Positions 34,510-46,155 of a stretch of 64,000 nt of DNA are shown piece by piece. Numbering within the stretch: position 1 is the stretch's first letter; every line of letters begins with the position of its first letter. Both the position numbers and the translations under genes were made by a program. The notes below the pieces were generated by a model. It saw only the letters and a list, made by a program, of their open reading frames with translations. It was not told the origin of the DNA and did no database searches. Location: positions 3,364,850 to 3,428,849 of the forward strand of contig NC_030992.1 in the NCBI RefSeq assembly GCF_000149955.1. The letters are read 5' to 3'. This DNA comes from Fusarium oxysporum f. sp. lycopersici 4287 (lineage: Eukaryota; Ascomycota; Sordariomycetes; Hypocreales; Nectriaceae).

Positions 34510-37500
34510 ATGAGCAACCTCAAACGAAAAGACGCCCCCGGCGGCAATCCGCCTGCCAAATCGGCAAAGAATACAAAAGAAGCCAGACCTACCAAAAAAG
34601 AAAATGTCGGCAAAGATGCGAAGCCCGCTCCCAAGAAGAGTGCTGAGACAGCCGAGAAGGCTCCCGTTGTGTCGCTCTTGAAGGAAGACGAGCCAATGTT
34701 CCCGCGAGGCGGTGCCAGCGTCCTCACTCCTCTCGAGCAGAAGAAGATTCAGCTTGAGGCCAAGGCTGATGCCATGCGCGACGAAGAATTCAACACTGGC
34801 AACAAGGTCCAAAAGAAGAAGAAGCGGAAGACTGCCCTAAAGGGTGACAAGAAGTCAGACAAGAAGACCGGAGAGGAGGAACAAGCAGTCAGAATTGAGA
34901 GTCTGAGCTTCAAGGTAACTTTAAATTATTACGTTCATTTACGTTGCCTACTGACATTGATGTAGAATCTGGTCAAAGGCTCTCTTGTTCTTGCACAGGT
35001 CACACGAATCAACAACCTCGATCTCGAAGTCGCATTACCAAACAACCTTACCGGACACATCTCAATCGTCGCCATGTCCCAACAATTGACGGACCGTCTC
35101 GAGAACGAGACTGCAGAGAAGGACGACGAGGAGGACGACGAGGCAGAGGATGATGAGGGTATCGACCTCAAGTCTATCTTTGCTGTTGGTCAATACTTGA
35201 GAGCGTACGTGGCATCTACTGCCGAGGAATCTACTGCCGGAAAGAGCAAGCGACGCATTGAATTGTCCCTACGGCCCAATGAGGCCAACACGGGCCTGGC
35301 GAAGGATGATGTTGTTCCCAACACTACAGTTATGGCGTCTATTGTCAGCGTTGAGGACCGTGGTTTTGTGATGGACACCGGTATTGAGAATCTCGGTGCT
35401 TTCCTTGCCAAGAGTGAGATTGATAAGAACATCGACGAGCAAAGATTGCAGCCAGGCGCTGTTTTCTTGTGCCAGGTCACCAGCAAGGGTGCCAATGGTA
35501 AGATCGCGCAGCTCTCACTTCAGCAGAAGAAGATTGGCAACCCCAAGAGTGTCCCCGCCGATGCCACTACCATCAATACTTTCCTCCCTGGTACCATGGC
35601 AGATGTCCTCATCTCCAATACCGATCGACGAGGTCTCTCTGGAAAGATCATGGGCCATCTCGACGTCACTGCAGATATCATTCAATCTGGGGCTGGTCCT
35701 GCTGGTGTGAGCTTGGATACAGCTTACAAGATTGGCTCAAGAGTCAAGGCCCGAGTAATTTGCAACTTCCCTGGTGCCAGAGAGCCCAAGCTGGGAATCT
35801 CCCTTCTTCCACATATTACCGCCCTCGAGAAGAAGCGACCTACCAAGTCAACCGACTCCAAGAAGAACCCAACACAGGTTCTCCCCATCTCATCTCTTGT
35901 TGAGACATGCACAGTCCGTCATGTTGAGCCTGATATTGGTCTGTTCGTCGATATTGGCATCCCTGGCTTGAGCGGATTTGTCCATATTTCTCGAGTCAAG
36001 GATGGCAAGGTGGAAGCACTTTACGAAGCAAGCGGCCCTTATAAGGTTGACTCAGAGCACAAGGGTCGTGTTATTGGCTACAATGAAATGGATGGCCTCT
36101 TCCAAATATCTTTTGAGAAGTCCGTGCTTGAGCAGCAATATCTCAGACTGGAAGATGTTCCCATTGGTGCCGTTGTAACATGCAATATTGAGAAGGTCCT
36201 TATTGATGAGAAGGGTGTCAGCGGTCTCGTCGTCAAGGTTGCCGAGGGAATCACTGGCTTCGTCCCCGAACAACACTTTTCCGATGTGAAACTACAACAC
36301 CCCGAGAAGAAGTTCCGACAGGGTATGAAGGTCAAGGCTCGAGTTCTTTCAACCAACCTATCCAAGAAGCAAATGCGCCTTACCTTGAAGAAGACACTCG
36401 TCAACTCGGAAGCTCCTGTTATCAAGGCTTACGAAGAGGCTAGTGTTGGTATGCAGATTCCTGGTACCATTATCAAGATCCAGTCTTCCGGCGCTATCAT
36501 CCAATTCTTTGGAACTGTCCAAGGATTCCTGCCAATCTCAGAGATGAGTGAAGCCTATATCAAGGATCCCAAGGAGCATTTCCGAACTGGCCAAGTTGTC
36601 AGCGTGCATGTCCTTGATGTCGAGCCTGAGTCTAAGAGACTAGTCGTATCCTGCAAGGATCCTTCTGCTTTTGGCCTGGATAAGCAGAATGCCCTCAAGA
36701 AGCTCCAGCTTGGTGACATCGTGTCTGCCAAGGTCACACAAAAGACCGAAGATCAGGTTTTCGTTGAATTGGCCGACGCTCAGCTCAAAGCTATCCTCCC
36801 TGTTGGACACCTCACTGATAAGTCAACATCCAAGAACCAATATGCTCTCAAACGTATTGCTGTTGGCCAGACTCTTTCTGACTTAGTGATCATCGAGAAG
36901 AACGAGAACCGACGTGCTGTTATTCTTAGTCACAAGCCCAGTCTTGTCAGTGCTGGAAAGGACAAGACCTTGCTTACCAGCTTTGAGGATGCTAAGGAAG
37001 GCAAGATTGTTGCTGGATTTGTCAGGAACATTACCGTTACAGCCGTCTTCGTTCAGTTTGGCGGAGCCGTGAACGCCCTTCTTCCTAAGGCTCGTCTTGC
37101 TGCAGACATTCAGGACCTCCCTGACTTTGGCATGCACAAGCACCAGTCAATCGAAGTCAAGATTGTCTCCGTTATTCCCGATCACAAGCGTATCGTGGTG
37201 GCCCCTGCTGACTTCGACGAGTCTGCCGAGTTAGATAAGAAGGCCAAGGCCAGCGACAAGCCTGCTGCTTCAGACGATATTGAGTTTGGGACTGTGGCTA
37301 AGGCTAAGATTACATCCATCAAGGATACACAGCTCAACGTTCAGCTTGTCGACAGCAAGGTTCAGGGCCGAATTGATGTCTCTCAAATTTTCGACAAGTG
37401 GGAGGATATCCCCGACCCCAAGGACCCTCTGGACAAATATCACAAGAAGCAGACCGTGTCAGTACGCGTGATGGGAGTCCACAGCGCCAAAGACCACCGA

Positions 37501-40008
37501 TTTTTGCCATTCTCTCACCGATCCCTCCACTCTGTGCTCGAACTTACCGCAAAGCCTAGCGACCTCAAGGCCAAGACTCTCGAACCCCTTTCTCTTGAGA
37601 ACCTCAAGGTTGGTGACACTTATGTCGCCTTCGTTAACAATTCCAGCCCCCAACATCTCTGGGTCAATCTTTCTCCCTCAGTCCGTGGTAGAATCTCTGC
37701 CATGGAAGCATCAGATGACCTTTCTCAACTCAACGATCTCGAGGCAAACTTTCCTGTGGGCTCAGCCTTGAAGGTGAGAGTGACTGGTGTCGATGCTCGC
37801 AACAAGCGCCTGGACCTGTCTGCTCGCTCTTCTAGCTCTTCTGAAACTGTTACTTGGAGTGCTCTCAAGCAAAACATGGTTCTTCCCGGACGAGTCACAA
37901 AGGTCAACGAGCGCCAGGTTCTCGTCAAGCTGAGCGAGCTTGTGTCAGGACCCGTTCACCTCCCTGACATGGCCGATGACTTTGACACTGTCAACACTCT
38001 GAAGCAAAAGAAGGGCGAAATCGTTCGCGTTTCTATCGTGGAACTTGACGCAAGCAACAAGAGACTCCGGCTATCAACTCGTCCTTCTCGTATCATGAGC
38101 TCTACACTCCCAGTCAAGGATAAGGAGATCAGCGACGTTTCTCAATTGGATGCTGGTGATATTGTCCGAGGATTTGTCAAGAATGTCTCAGACAAGGGAC
38201 TTTTCGTTCTCCTCGGTGGACAGGTCACTGCTCTGGTTAAGATTTCGAACTTATCGGATCGTTATCTGAAGGAGTGGAAGGATCATTTCCAAATTGACCA
38301 GCTTGTCAAGGGCCGAGTCATTGCTGTAGACAAGCAGACTCGCCACGTGGAGCTGAGCTTGAGGTCTTCTGTTGTTGACGAGGACTACACCCCTCCCATT
38401 ACCTATAACGATATCAAGGAGGGTCAGGTTGTGACTGGAAAGGTGCGAAAGGTTGAGGAGTTCGGTGCTTTCATCCTGATCGACAACTCCGATAATGTCA
38501 GTGGTCTCTGCCATCGCAGTCAAATGGCTGAGAACCCTGTCAAGGATGCTACCAAGCTCTACAAGGAAGGCGATGCTGTCAAGGCTCGTGTTCTAGAAGT
38601 CGACATCAACAAGCGACGAGTCACCTTCGGACTTAAACCTTCACTTTTCGAGGATGCCGATACTGATATGGATGACTCTGATGCTGGTGTTGAGCTCGAT
38701 GATGACGACAGTGACGATGATGTGGACATGGATGATGCTGGTGCGCTCCTCAAGATTCTGGGTACAGATAATGCCGGAGACTCAGACGAAGATGAAGATG
38801 ACGAAGACGACGAGGATGAAGACGACGACGACGAGGAAGAGGAGGAGGACGACGAGGAAGAGGAGGACGACGATGATGAGGATGTGGAAATGGAAGACCA
38901 ACCGACCAAGAAGAAGTCCAAGGGTCTCGGTGCAGGAAAGAAGTCTGAGTGGTCTGCCGACCCCTTCGATGAGCCAGAATCAGAGTCAGAGGAGCAATCA
39001 AAGGACAATGAGAAGACAAAGAAGAAGAGGCGGAACAGAGACGAGATCCAGGTCGATCGAACTGCTGAGCTGGATGCCAATGGCCCCCAGACCTCTAGCG
39101 ATTACGAGCGATTACTGCTTGGACAGCCTGACTCGTCAGAGCTGTGGATTGCCTACATGGCTTTCCAGATGCAAGTGTCCGAGCTTTCCAAGGCCCGTGA
39201 GGTTGCTGAGCGAGCTATCAAGTCTATCAACATCCGTGAAGAGACCGAGAAGCTCAACGTCTGGGTTGCTTACCTCAACTTGGAGGTTGCCTACGGAACT
39301 AAGCAGACAGTGGAGGAGGTTTTCAAGCGGGCTTGTCAATACAACGACGCGCAAGAGGTCCATGAGCGACTGGCCAGTATCTACATCCAGTCCGAGAAGC
39401 TCAAGGTAAGCTACTTCATAATGCGTCACACAAGTCATCACGCGCTAACTACATGACAGGATGCCGACGCTTTGTTCGAAACAATGGTCAAGAAGTTCGG
39501 TGCCAAGTCTCCCAACGTCTGGCTCAACTATGCCCATTTCTTGCATGCTACCCGCAACGATCCTGACCGAGCTCGTGCTCTTCTGCCCCGAGCCACTCAG
39601 CAACTCGGCGATCGTCACAGTCAGACCCTCGTGAGCCGCTTCGCCGCGCTAGAATTCCGATCTCCCAATGGCGAGCCCGAACGTGGTCGTACTATGTTTG
39701 CGACTCTCCTGGCTGCCTACCCCAAGAAGGGTGATCTCTGGAGTCAGCTTCTCGATCTCGAGATTGGTCTCTCCGATGCTGACCCCACTGCTATCCGTGA
39801 CGTTTTCGACAGACGGACACGGGTTAAGGGCTTGAAGCCCAAGATGGCTGAGAAGTGGTTCAGACGCTGGGCTGACTGGGAGGAGAAGCTAGACCCCAAG
39901 GGCAAGGACAAGGTGATGGCTAAGGCCCAGGAGTGGGCTGTTGCTTTTAAGGCGAAGAAGGAGGCTGATGCTGCTGCTGCGGCTGAGGACGAAGAGATGG
40001 AGGAGTAG
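34510..40008 (+). CDS. RRP5: rRNA biogenesis protein RRP5
   Basis: Three exons (34510-34914, 34966-39405, 39460-40008) encode 1797 residues, close to the family size. RRP5 is a nucleolar factor needed for both 18S and 5.8S/25S rRNA processing. The first 135 residues are Lys-rich. About a dozen S1 RNA-binding repeats follow, each with a pattern like GxVVxGxVxxVxxxGxFVxL and ending in a Leu-rich strand (KRLVVSC, KRLRLST). A strongly acidic Asp/Glu tract covers about 1366-1447. The C-terminus holds HAT/TPR repeats (SELWIAYMAFQMQ, LNVWVAYLNLEVAYG), the part needed for 18S production in yeast. Introns of 51 and 54 nt have CTGAC and CTAAC branch sites. A long antisense ORF over the acidic tract, poly-Ser in translation, is an artefact. 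Confidence 0.96.
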
Positions 40009-41139
40009 AATACTCGCTCGTCTTTGTTTCAATAATTTGGGATACCATAGTATACTCCTGGCAGTCAAAAGTTAGTACTAACGATAGAATTATTTTCAGC
40101 ATATATTGCCATCAACGATCTGTTCCAAGTAAAGCGAGCTCCAAGTGATGAAATCAGTGTAATGTTACCTTGCAATATCACGAACAAACATCAGCCAAGC
40201 ATTAACACGAGGTGATCTTCATGATTCGGGTATCGGCAAGTTATTGGTTGGGGGAATGACGAAGATATATACTAAGTATGCAAGGTAGTGTGTACAGTAA
40301 GTATGTTTATATATGTGCCGGCGGTATAGCAGCTCTTGACGTGCTAACTCAGTGCAACAACCTTGTATAAATGTCTAGGATATTATATAAAAAGTGGCAC
40401 TTTGGTCCTTGTTTCGCCAGTAATTCCCCCTGTAATATCTTTGAACCGGCACTTACATCCGCACTGTAGTCTGGGCATAAACAGATAGTGCGTCATCGTG
40501 AGCTGACATAACGCAAGATGGAAGCGGTAACTAGATTGGCTTATAGAAGCTTCGATCAACTCATAATCCCTAATTCCTGTTCAACACTCACAATTTGTCC
40601 ACGTACAGCCCCCATTGGGCGGAGAATATAGCATGCACAACGTCGATCAAGCTCGTATCGGCCTGTGCTAGCCTCAAGTTTCAGATACAGTGCAGCAACG
40701 TTGCCTTGGAATTCAACGGTCAACGCCAAAGAAGATTCTGGCGCAGCCACAAAGAATGCATCAGTTTTTGTGACAAGTGGTCAGATCTGCTCCCCGACAG
40801 ATCCGGGGAAGTATCCAACTTGTTGAATTACCGAGCTGAGGACCATGTTTTGACGTTGGATTGGTAGCGATCGGCATTGGAAATTGGGGCGACCTATGAC
40901 GGATGCCATGTCTATGAGCTGTAAATAGATCTTGGGGGTGGATATGCAAGGGTTTTCGTTGTTTGTATCCATTCACGTTGGACATGCATGAATAATATGA
41001 TATTAGAGTTGAGAGTTGTATATGTATATAAAGGGATCACCGACTCTTCAACTGAATCCTTTCTGCTCTCCTATACTCAACTCAACCCCATCCTGAAAAC
41101 AACCAATCTATACTCCTAGATAACTTCACAACCATCAAC
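40009..41139. other. Intergenic region with effector promoter
   Basis: 1.1 kb after RRP5. The first part is AT-rich and unremarkable. The last 120 bp carry a clear TATA box and a C/T-rich start region for the NIS1-like gene. No other gene is visible. Confidence 0.5.
41025..41033 (+). promoter_or_regulatory. TATA box of the NIS1-like gene
   Basis: TATATAAAG lies 107 bp before the ATG, followed about 30-60 bp downstream by a CT-rich stretch (CTTTCTGCTCTCC) fit for transcription start. It is one of the clearest core promoters in the window and fits a strongly inducible secreted-protein gene. Confidence 0.65.
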
Positions 41140-41629
41140 ATGCGCTTCTCTATCGCCGCCGCTTCCGCCGCTCTCCTCGCTCTCGCTGAGGCCCGCATCA
41201 CCGGTATCAAGGTCCCCAAGGAGATCGCAGTCGGTGAGCCCTTCGAGGCCATCATCGTTCGTGAGAACTACATCCAAAGCGTCTTCGACTCCTCCATCGT
41301 CTTTGGCTATGCTCCTGAGTCTCAATACCCCGGCACCATCGGCCAAGTCGCCAATTCCTTCGCCCTCGGAAAGAGTATGTTTCCCAGTCCTAACCTACCC
41401 TCTATTTCTCTTGATCTAGTTGCTAATACAACAAACAGAGGAGTCTAACAAGGTTGAGCCTCTGAAGAAGAAGCTCACCATCCCCGAGGGCGCTACCAAG
41501 GGCAAGGGCCTCGTCACCGCTGCTCTTCTCAGCATCTATGGTGCTTCTGGAAGCCCTACCATCAGCGAGTACAATGTCACCGTCACTTTTGGTGACAAGA
41601 CTAGCAAGGAGTATGCTAGCTCATCATGA
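41140..41629 (+). CDS. NIS1-like small secreted protein (candidate effector)
   Basis: Two exons (41140-41374, 41439-41629) encode 141 residues. Residues 1-18 form a signal peptide ending in ALAEA. The mature protein begins RITGIKVPKEI and continues AIIVRENYIQSVFDSSIVFG, then SLFGASxSP-type LLSIYGASGSP and NVTVTFGDKTS. These match the NIS1 family, first described in Colletotrichum, where members suppress plant immunity by binding receptor-associated kinases. There is no cysteine in the mature part, as in NIS1. The 64-nt intron has GTATGT and GCTAAT signals, and splicing gives GKKESNKVE. Whether this copy acts in plants is inferred from the family alone. Confidence 0.85.
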
Positions 41630-41998
41630 GTTGTTAGAGTTTGATGAACTATGTCAGGGGATAAAACCTTGACGTGGTGGTGTTGAATATGGAGACTGGA
41701 TGGGGATCGTCTTGTGTAGACAAGTCAAATTTCCCTGGTCTGCAAATGAACTGTTTATATCTTCTTAGCACATTTTGCATATTAGAACATAGACCTTGCT
41801 TATGAAAATATTTTAGTATATAAATCCTGATGCCTATCCTATACTCTTCTGTGCTTCTTTCTTTGTATCAGCGATGTAACTCACTTATTCATCAATATTA
41901 GATAGCAGGGACATGAACAATTGTTTATATAGGCAATAGGCAAGTAGTTTAAATAGGGTATCACTCTATAGAAAAAGGACAAATTTGAATTAACCTCC
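41630..41998. other. Convergent intergenic region
   Basis: 369 bp, AT-rich, between the stops of the NIS1-like gene and the IRS4-like gene. Nothing else is recognised. Confidence 0.5.
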
Positions 41999-43870
41999 CT
42001 AATGCTTGTGTCCGGGTTTCTTGGTCTGTATACCATTGGCGCTGCCCCAGACACTGTCACTCACTTTGGCTGGGATCTTGCGTCCACGAAGGCGTTGGTC
42101 AATCAACCACATGCCAACAACAAACTCTGCACGTCCCAGAACGCCTCGTCCCTTACGGTCAACCAAGTCCCATACCTCGGCCAGCTCATCTGCTGGTAGA
42201 CGGGACCGCTTCCAAATTTCTCGAACAACTGTGTTGAGAACATACTCTGAGGGGTCTCCGTTCATTGCATCGAGAGGTGCGTTGGGCAAGTCAAGGAACA
42301 AGCCACGATTTGAGGCCCAAACTGCTTCATATCGTTTCCGCTCTCGTGGTGTTACTTCTTCTCTCCACTTCTTTCGCGAACCTTCGTGGTGCGCGTGCTT
42401 TCCTTTATGAAGCTTCAAACCCTTCTTTTTGTGTCGATCTGTGTCCTCTTCTAGAGGCTTGGGCGGCTGCCGTAAAGTCTGCATCATGCGAGGTGATTTT
42501 TGCCTTCGAGGTAATGGGGGTGCTAGACTGCCTCCCGTATTGTGTGGTGTAAGACGAGCAGACGCAAGCGAACCAGCCACGATGGCGCTCGTGAGAGACT
42601 CGAGTGGGAGGCTTGTGGCTGATGAGCTTTGAAACTGGCTGCGTCGAAAATCTCGAGTCGGTGATGGCGGAACACTACCCGTGAAATGCCTCTTTACAGG
42701 CATCACCGGAGGAGATTCTCTTACAGGCGACTGAACAGATGATGCAGACACGAAGGTATCGTCCGAAGATACTGTCAGTGCCGATGTCGGCCGTGCTTCT
42801 GTAGGAGTAGGCGGAGTTGTCCTTGGACGAGACAGTCGAGGTTCGAGTGGGGGAGCGGAGCGTTTTTGTGTGATAGTTGGGGACTTTCCATGTAAGACGC
42901 TCTTAGACTCGGCCTTTGGTTTGCTTGTCCCTCTAGGCTGCGGTGGTGTCGGGGGTCGCTGTTTTGGTTGTTCCCTAGGTTTGGGATTGCGCTTCTGAGG
43001 ATCCGGCGATGGCGTCGGCATAGGGTTGGTTGCATGACGAGTAATAATCTGAGGTGGTGTCTTTGGTCTCATAAATGACTTTGGACTCAAAGCTGGGTTC
43101 GGACTCAGAGCAGGATTGGGGCTCAGAACTGGCTTGGGAGGAAGCGCTGGCTTAGGTGACAATACCTCCGGAGCTGGTTTGATGGGTGTCCGAGGCTCCG
43201 GTGTCAACGGTTTTGGCTTTGGCTTGGGCTTAGGTTTCGGTTTGGTTTCCAGTGAAGGTCTCTCCTGTTGTTGCGTTATCCCCTCTTCTGAGATGCCATC
43301 GACCGGTTCTTTAGGCACTTTGGCTGGGATTCGTTTGGGAGAGCTTCGTTTCACGGGGTCACCCGCGCGGCTTTGCTCAAACATTGAGATAAGTGATCCT
43401 GTAGGCGCAATAGGCCCTGAGTCAACAATATCACCACTGCTTGACAAACCTTCAACACTCGTCCTCCTCCGTGGTGTTCGCGCCTTAGGGCTCGGACTAG
43501 CACTTCGACTTGCTGCCAGCGTGGCAGCTATGAAGCTTGCGCTCTTGGGATCTGTGCCTCCCCTAGCTGCACTCGGATGAAGCTGGCCCGGACTATGGCC
43601 CAGCTGTCTCAGCCTCGCCGCTATTGATCCCCCATTTTGTCCATATTGTTCGTTGTCGATTGTGCTTCCGCCTGTGCTCTGCGCGCCGAGGTTCTTGGTA
43701 GGGCTTCGAGGACGTCCGGCTGATGTCGCAGCAGTTAAGGCGCCATTGTCCTTCTGGGGAGGTGGAGGGGCGGGTTTGGTCTTGTTGAAGGCGAGTGTTG
43801 CGCCCCTGAGGGCAGCGGCAGCATCGGAAGAGCCCGTCGTATGGGCAGCGACGGGAGTCATCACCGTCAC
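41999..43870 (-). CDS. EH-domain protein, IRS4/TAX4 type
   Basis: An intronless gene of 623 residues. Only the last 120 residues are folded: an EH domain (about 510-605) with RYEAVWASNRGLF, REIWKRSRLPADELAEVWDL and DRKGRGVLGRAEFVVGMWLI. This matches yeast Irs4/Tax4, which bind the Inp51 phosphoinositide phosphatase through NPF motifs and influence PI(4,5)P2 levels, cell-wall signalling and rDNA silencing. In the second EF-hand-like loop DRKGRGVLGRAEF, acidic ligands are largely replaced, so calcium binding is unlikely. The first 500 residues are disordered, Pro/Ser/Lys-rich, with a KPKPKPKPKP run and an LSPNPA-like tandem repeat that could dock SH3 proteins. A basic stretch (HKKKGLKLHKGKHAHH) precedes the EH domain. 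Confidence 0.88.
   Translation of the reverse strand: MTVMTPVAAHTTGSSDAAAALRGATLAFNKTKPAPPPPQKDNGALTAATSAGRPRSPTKNLGAQSTGGSTIDNEQYGQNGGSIAARLRQLGHSPGQLHPSAARGGTDPKSASFIAATLAASRSASPSPKARTPRRRTSVEGLSSSGDIVDSGPIAPTGSLISMFEQSRAGDPVKRSSPKRIPAKVPKEPVDGISEEGITQQQERPSLETKPKPKPKPKPKPLTPEPRTPIKPAPEVLSPKPALPPKPVLSPNPALSPNPALSPKSFMRPKTPPQIITRHATNPMPTPSPDPQKRNPKPREQPKQRPPTPPQPRGTSKPKAESKSVLHGKSPTITQKRSAPPLEPRLSRPRTTPPTPTEARPTSALTVSSDDTFVSASSVQSPVRESPPVMPVKRHFTGSVPPSPTRDFRRSQFQSSSATSLPLESLTSAIVAGSLASARLTPHNTGGSLAPPLPRRQKSPRMMQTLRQPPKPLEEDTDRHKKKGLKLHKGKHAHHEGSRKKWREEVTPRERKRYEAVWASNRGLFLDLPNAPLDAMNGDPSEYVLNTVVREIWKRSRLPADELAEVWDLVDRKGRGVLGRAEFVVGMWLIDQRLRGRKIPAKVSDSVWGSANGIQTKKPGHKH
43082..43163 (-). repeat. 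Tandem LSPxPA-type repeat within the IRS4-like gene
   Basis: Four to five imperfect 18-21 bp units encode LSPKPALPPKPVLSPNPA and similar blocks. The polyproline character suggests an SH3-ligand region; copy number may vary between strains. Confidence 0.65.
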
Positions 43871-45055
43871 GGCGGCATTGACATTGAATGTTGAAGGAAT
43901 GCGTTATGAGGTCATCCAAGGTTTTGTTCAATAGGGGTCGTAATCAGGGGTCGGATATATAAGATATACTGAAGATTTGAGGTTGTTGATTGATGAGGAA
44001 AAGGCGAGATATTAGATCGGATAAGATGTTGTATAGATCACGAGTTGAAAGTTTTGAGTCGGGGTTTGAGACTTGAGACTGCAGGGTTCACGTCAACGTC
44101 TCACGTCTCGCCCACGGCTGCAACGGAACCTCAGTAGAGTTCATTGAGAGCAGCCGCGAATTCCAGGGACCTTTAGCGGGATGTTCCACTTGTAGCACAG
44201 AGGTCTCGGGCCACTCAAGGGCGCTAGAGCCTCTACTGGCTTAGCCGACATAAACGGTCGACAGCGCTGGCAGGACAAAACCCCTGGCTATTTTTGGCAG
44301 CACAAGACCCAGATCACGGGGTTACCAAGGAGACGGGATAGCTGCATGTCATTGAGTCGCTGAGATTCGTAATCGTAACTCTACGACAATTACCTCGCTT
44401 ACTTGATTATCTGCGGCCAATTCTAACTAATTCCGCTATTTCTATTCAACTTCCTGATCTGGCTTCTTCTTCTATCTGCTATCGAAGAATAATTTGCAGG
44501 AGTCAGCTCCTCGTTCTGCGTCTGCCCTGTCGTAGAACAAGTTCATCTTGTTTCCAACACAGCTATTACCTAAGTCCAGTTTCCCCTCACATACAGCAAT
44601 GTCTATTACTTAGAGTCCCAGGGAAGGTAGCAAAACTCAGGACCCTTACCCTAGTTGATGAAAAAGACTATCTAAGGCCTTCTAAGCCAGTTTTGAGTTT
44701 ACCTAAATCTTTTTATGACTTAGGATAAAGGTCCTGAGTCTTCCTGCTTCCTCAGCAGTCTTCATCTTGACCATGCAACATCACCACTGAACCAGCATCT
44801 AGGCCGGGAGATCTTCATTCAGAGATCTAGACCACCCATCCACTACCCTCCTTTCAAATTATGCTTTTATCTGATCCGAACAAGGCATGTCCATCAAACG
44901 AAGTCACGAGCTTAACACACACAAGAGTTGAGAAGTGAAACTAGTCGCAGCCATTAATATGAGCTAGTCCAACACAGGACGATACAAGTAAGCACTTAAA
45001 ACGCCTTCTATCGCTTTCCACCAATCCAGAACAATACCCTCCCTTTTTCGTATGC
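43871..45055. other. Intergenic region containing MITE copy 2
   Basis: 1.2 kb between the IRS4-like start and the stop of the membrane-protein gene. The part next to 43870 is the IRS4-like promoter. MITE copy 2 lies at 44618-44755. No gene is seen. Confidence 0.5.
44618..44755 (+). mobile_element. MITE-like element, copy 2
   Basis: About 138 bp in the same orientation as copy 1. The left arm has GCAAAACTCAGGACCCTTA; the right arm in reverse complement has GAAGACTCAGGACCTTTAT. The interior shares ACTATCTAAGG, TTTACCTAAATC and GACTTAGGATAAAGGTCC with copy 1. The outer ends are less clear than in copy 1 and no target duplication is obvious. No coding capacity. Confidence 0.72.
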
Positions 45056-46155
45056 TTATTTATACTTGACGGTTCCATCGCCCATCTCATGAATCTGAGC
45101 AGTATTTGAATCGGGAGCTTCAACCAGCACTGGAGCTCCTGGGATGGGAGGTGAAGGACTGTGTTGCCAGCCCTGAGGAGGCGGTGATCCAGTGTGCCAT
45201 TCCTGGTAAGGATGCATGTGTTGTTGTTGAGGGGCCATTCCATACGGCATTTGTGGCTGCGTGTGTGCTTGGTCTGACATTAATGGCTGAGCTGCTGCTT
45301 TCTTCTTGTTGTCTCGTCGACGGATGAAGAAGATGATGAGGCCCACGGCAACGAGAATGGCGACGCCTCCAACGACACCGCCAGCAATAGCGCCTACGGG
45401 TGTACTGCTTCCACCGTTGTCTTTGTTTTCTTCACCGTCGTCGTTTTGGGGTGCGCCTGTGACTGTTGTGGTCGATGCTGCGGTTGTTGACTTTGATGAG
45501 GCTTTGGTAGTGGATTCTTCTGTGCTTGATGCTTCGGTGGTGGCCAGAGCTGGGAAGACGTCTACGCCTAGTGTTGATTGTTCGAAGTCGCTTACACCGT
45601 CAGGGAAGTTCATGCTGCTGAAGCCTGATTGCGTATGGCAAGGGTACTTCTCGATGTTGTTGGGGAAGTAGATGGTGTAACACTCCGTCTTTGTGTCGGC
45701 AGTACTGTTCAATTAGATCAGCAAATGCCTCAATTGTGAAACTCGGACTTGACTCACCATTTCTGAATGTTTGTGTTCCGTCTACAGTCCACATCACACT
45801 TATCCGGGTTCAAGGCATCGACACTGTTCATACAAGCCGTCTTGAAGTCCCTCTCACCACAAAACGCAACGTTGTACTTGTCATTCTCGTACATACACTT
45901 CACACCGCCAGTACATGTGAAGAAGAAAGATGTGTTTGGTGTGTAGAAACCACAAGTGTTGTCCGGGGCGACAGTGATGCTGAGAGTCTCAGTAGTTGCG
46001 TCTGCGCGTGCATATACATGACGGACAGCACGAAGTCTTGCCGGCGAAGTAGGTTCCGGTGCTGAGGGTGGTAGATCAAACTCAAGAGCACTCGTCTTGT
46101 CAAGAGAGAAAGATACAAGAGCAGCCACAGCTAACCATCTCATCGAGGAGCCCAT
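45056..46155 (-). CDS. Single-pass membrane protein with Cys-rich ectodomain
   Basis: Two exons (46155-45758, 45704-45056) encode 348 residues. A signal peptide (MRWLAVAALVSFSL...) leads to an ectodomain with ten cysteines between CGFYTPNT and YPCHTQ. A Ser/Thr-rich stalk (about 187-215) follows, then a Gly-rich helix (GAIAGGVVGGVAILVAVGLI, about 236-260), a basic stop-transfer RRRDNKKK, and a Pro/Gln/His-rich tail. This plan resembles fungal wall sensors (WSC/MID2-like), but the ectodomain is not a WSC domain I recognise. The 53-nt intron splits the Cys133 codon, so correct splicing restores the even cysteine count. I choose ATG 46155; an in-frame ATG at 46257 would bury the signal peptide 34 residues inside. 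Confidence 0.8.

Noticed and set aside
38559..39080. 173-codon minus-strand ORF with a long poly-Ser run
   Set aside because: It is the reverse reading of the RRP5 Asp/Glu tract.
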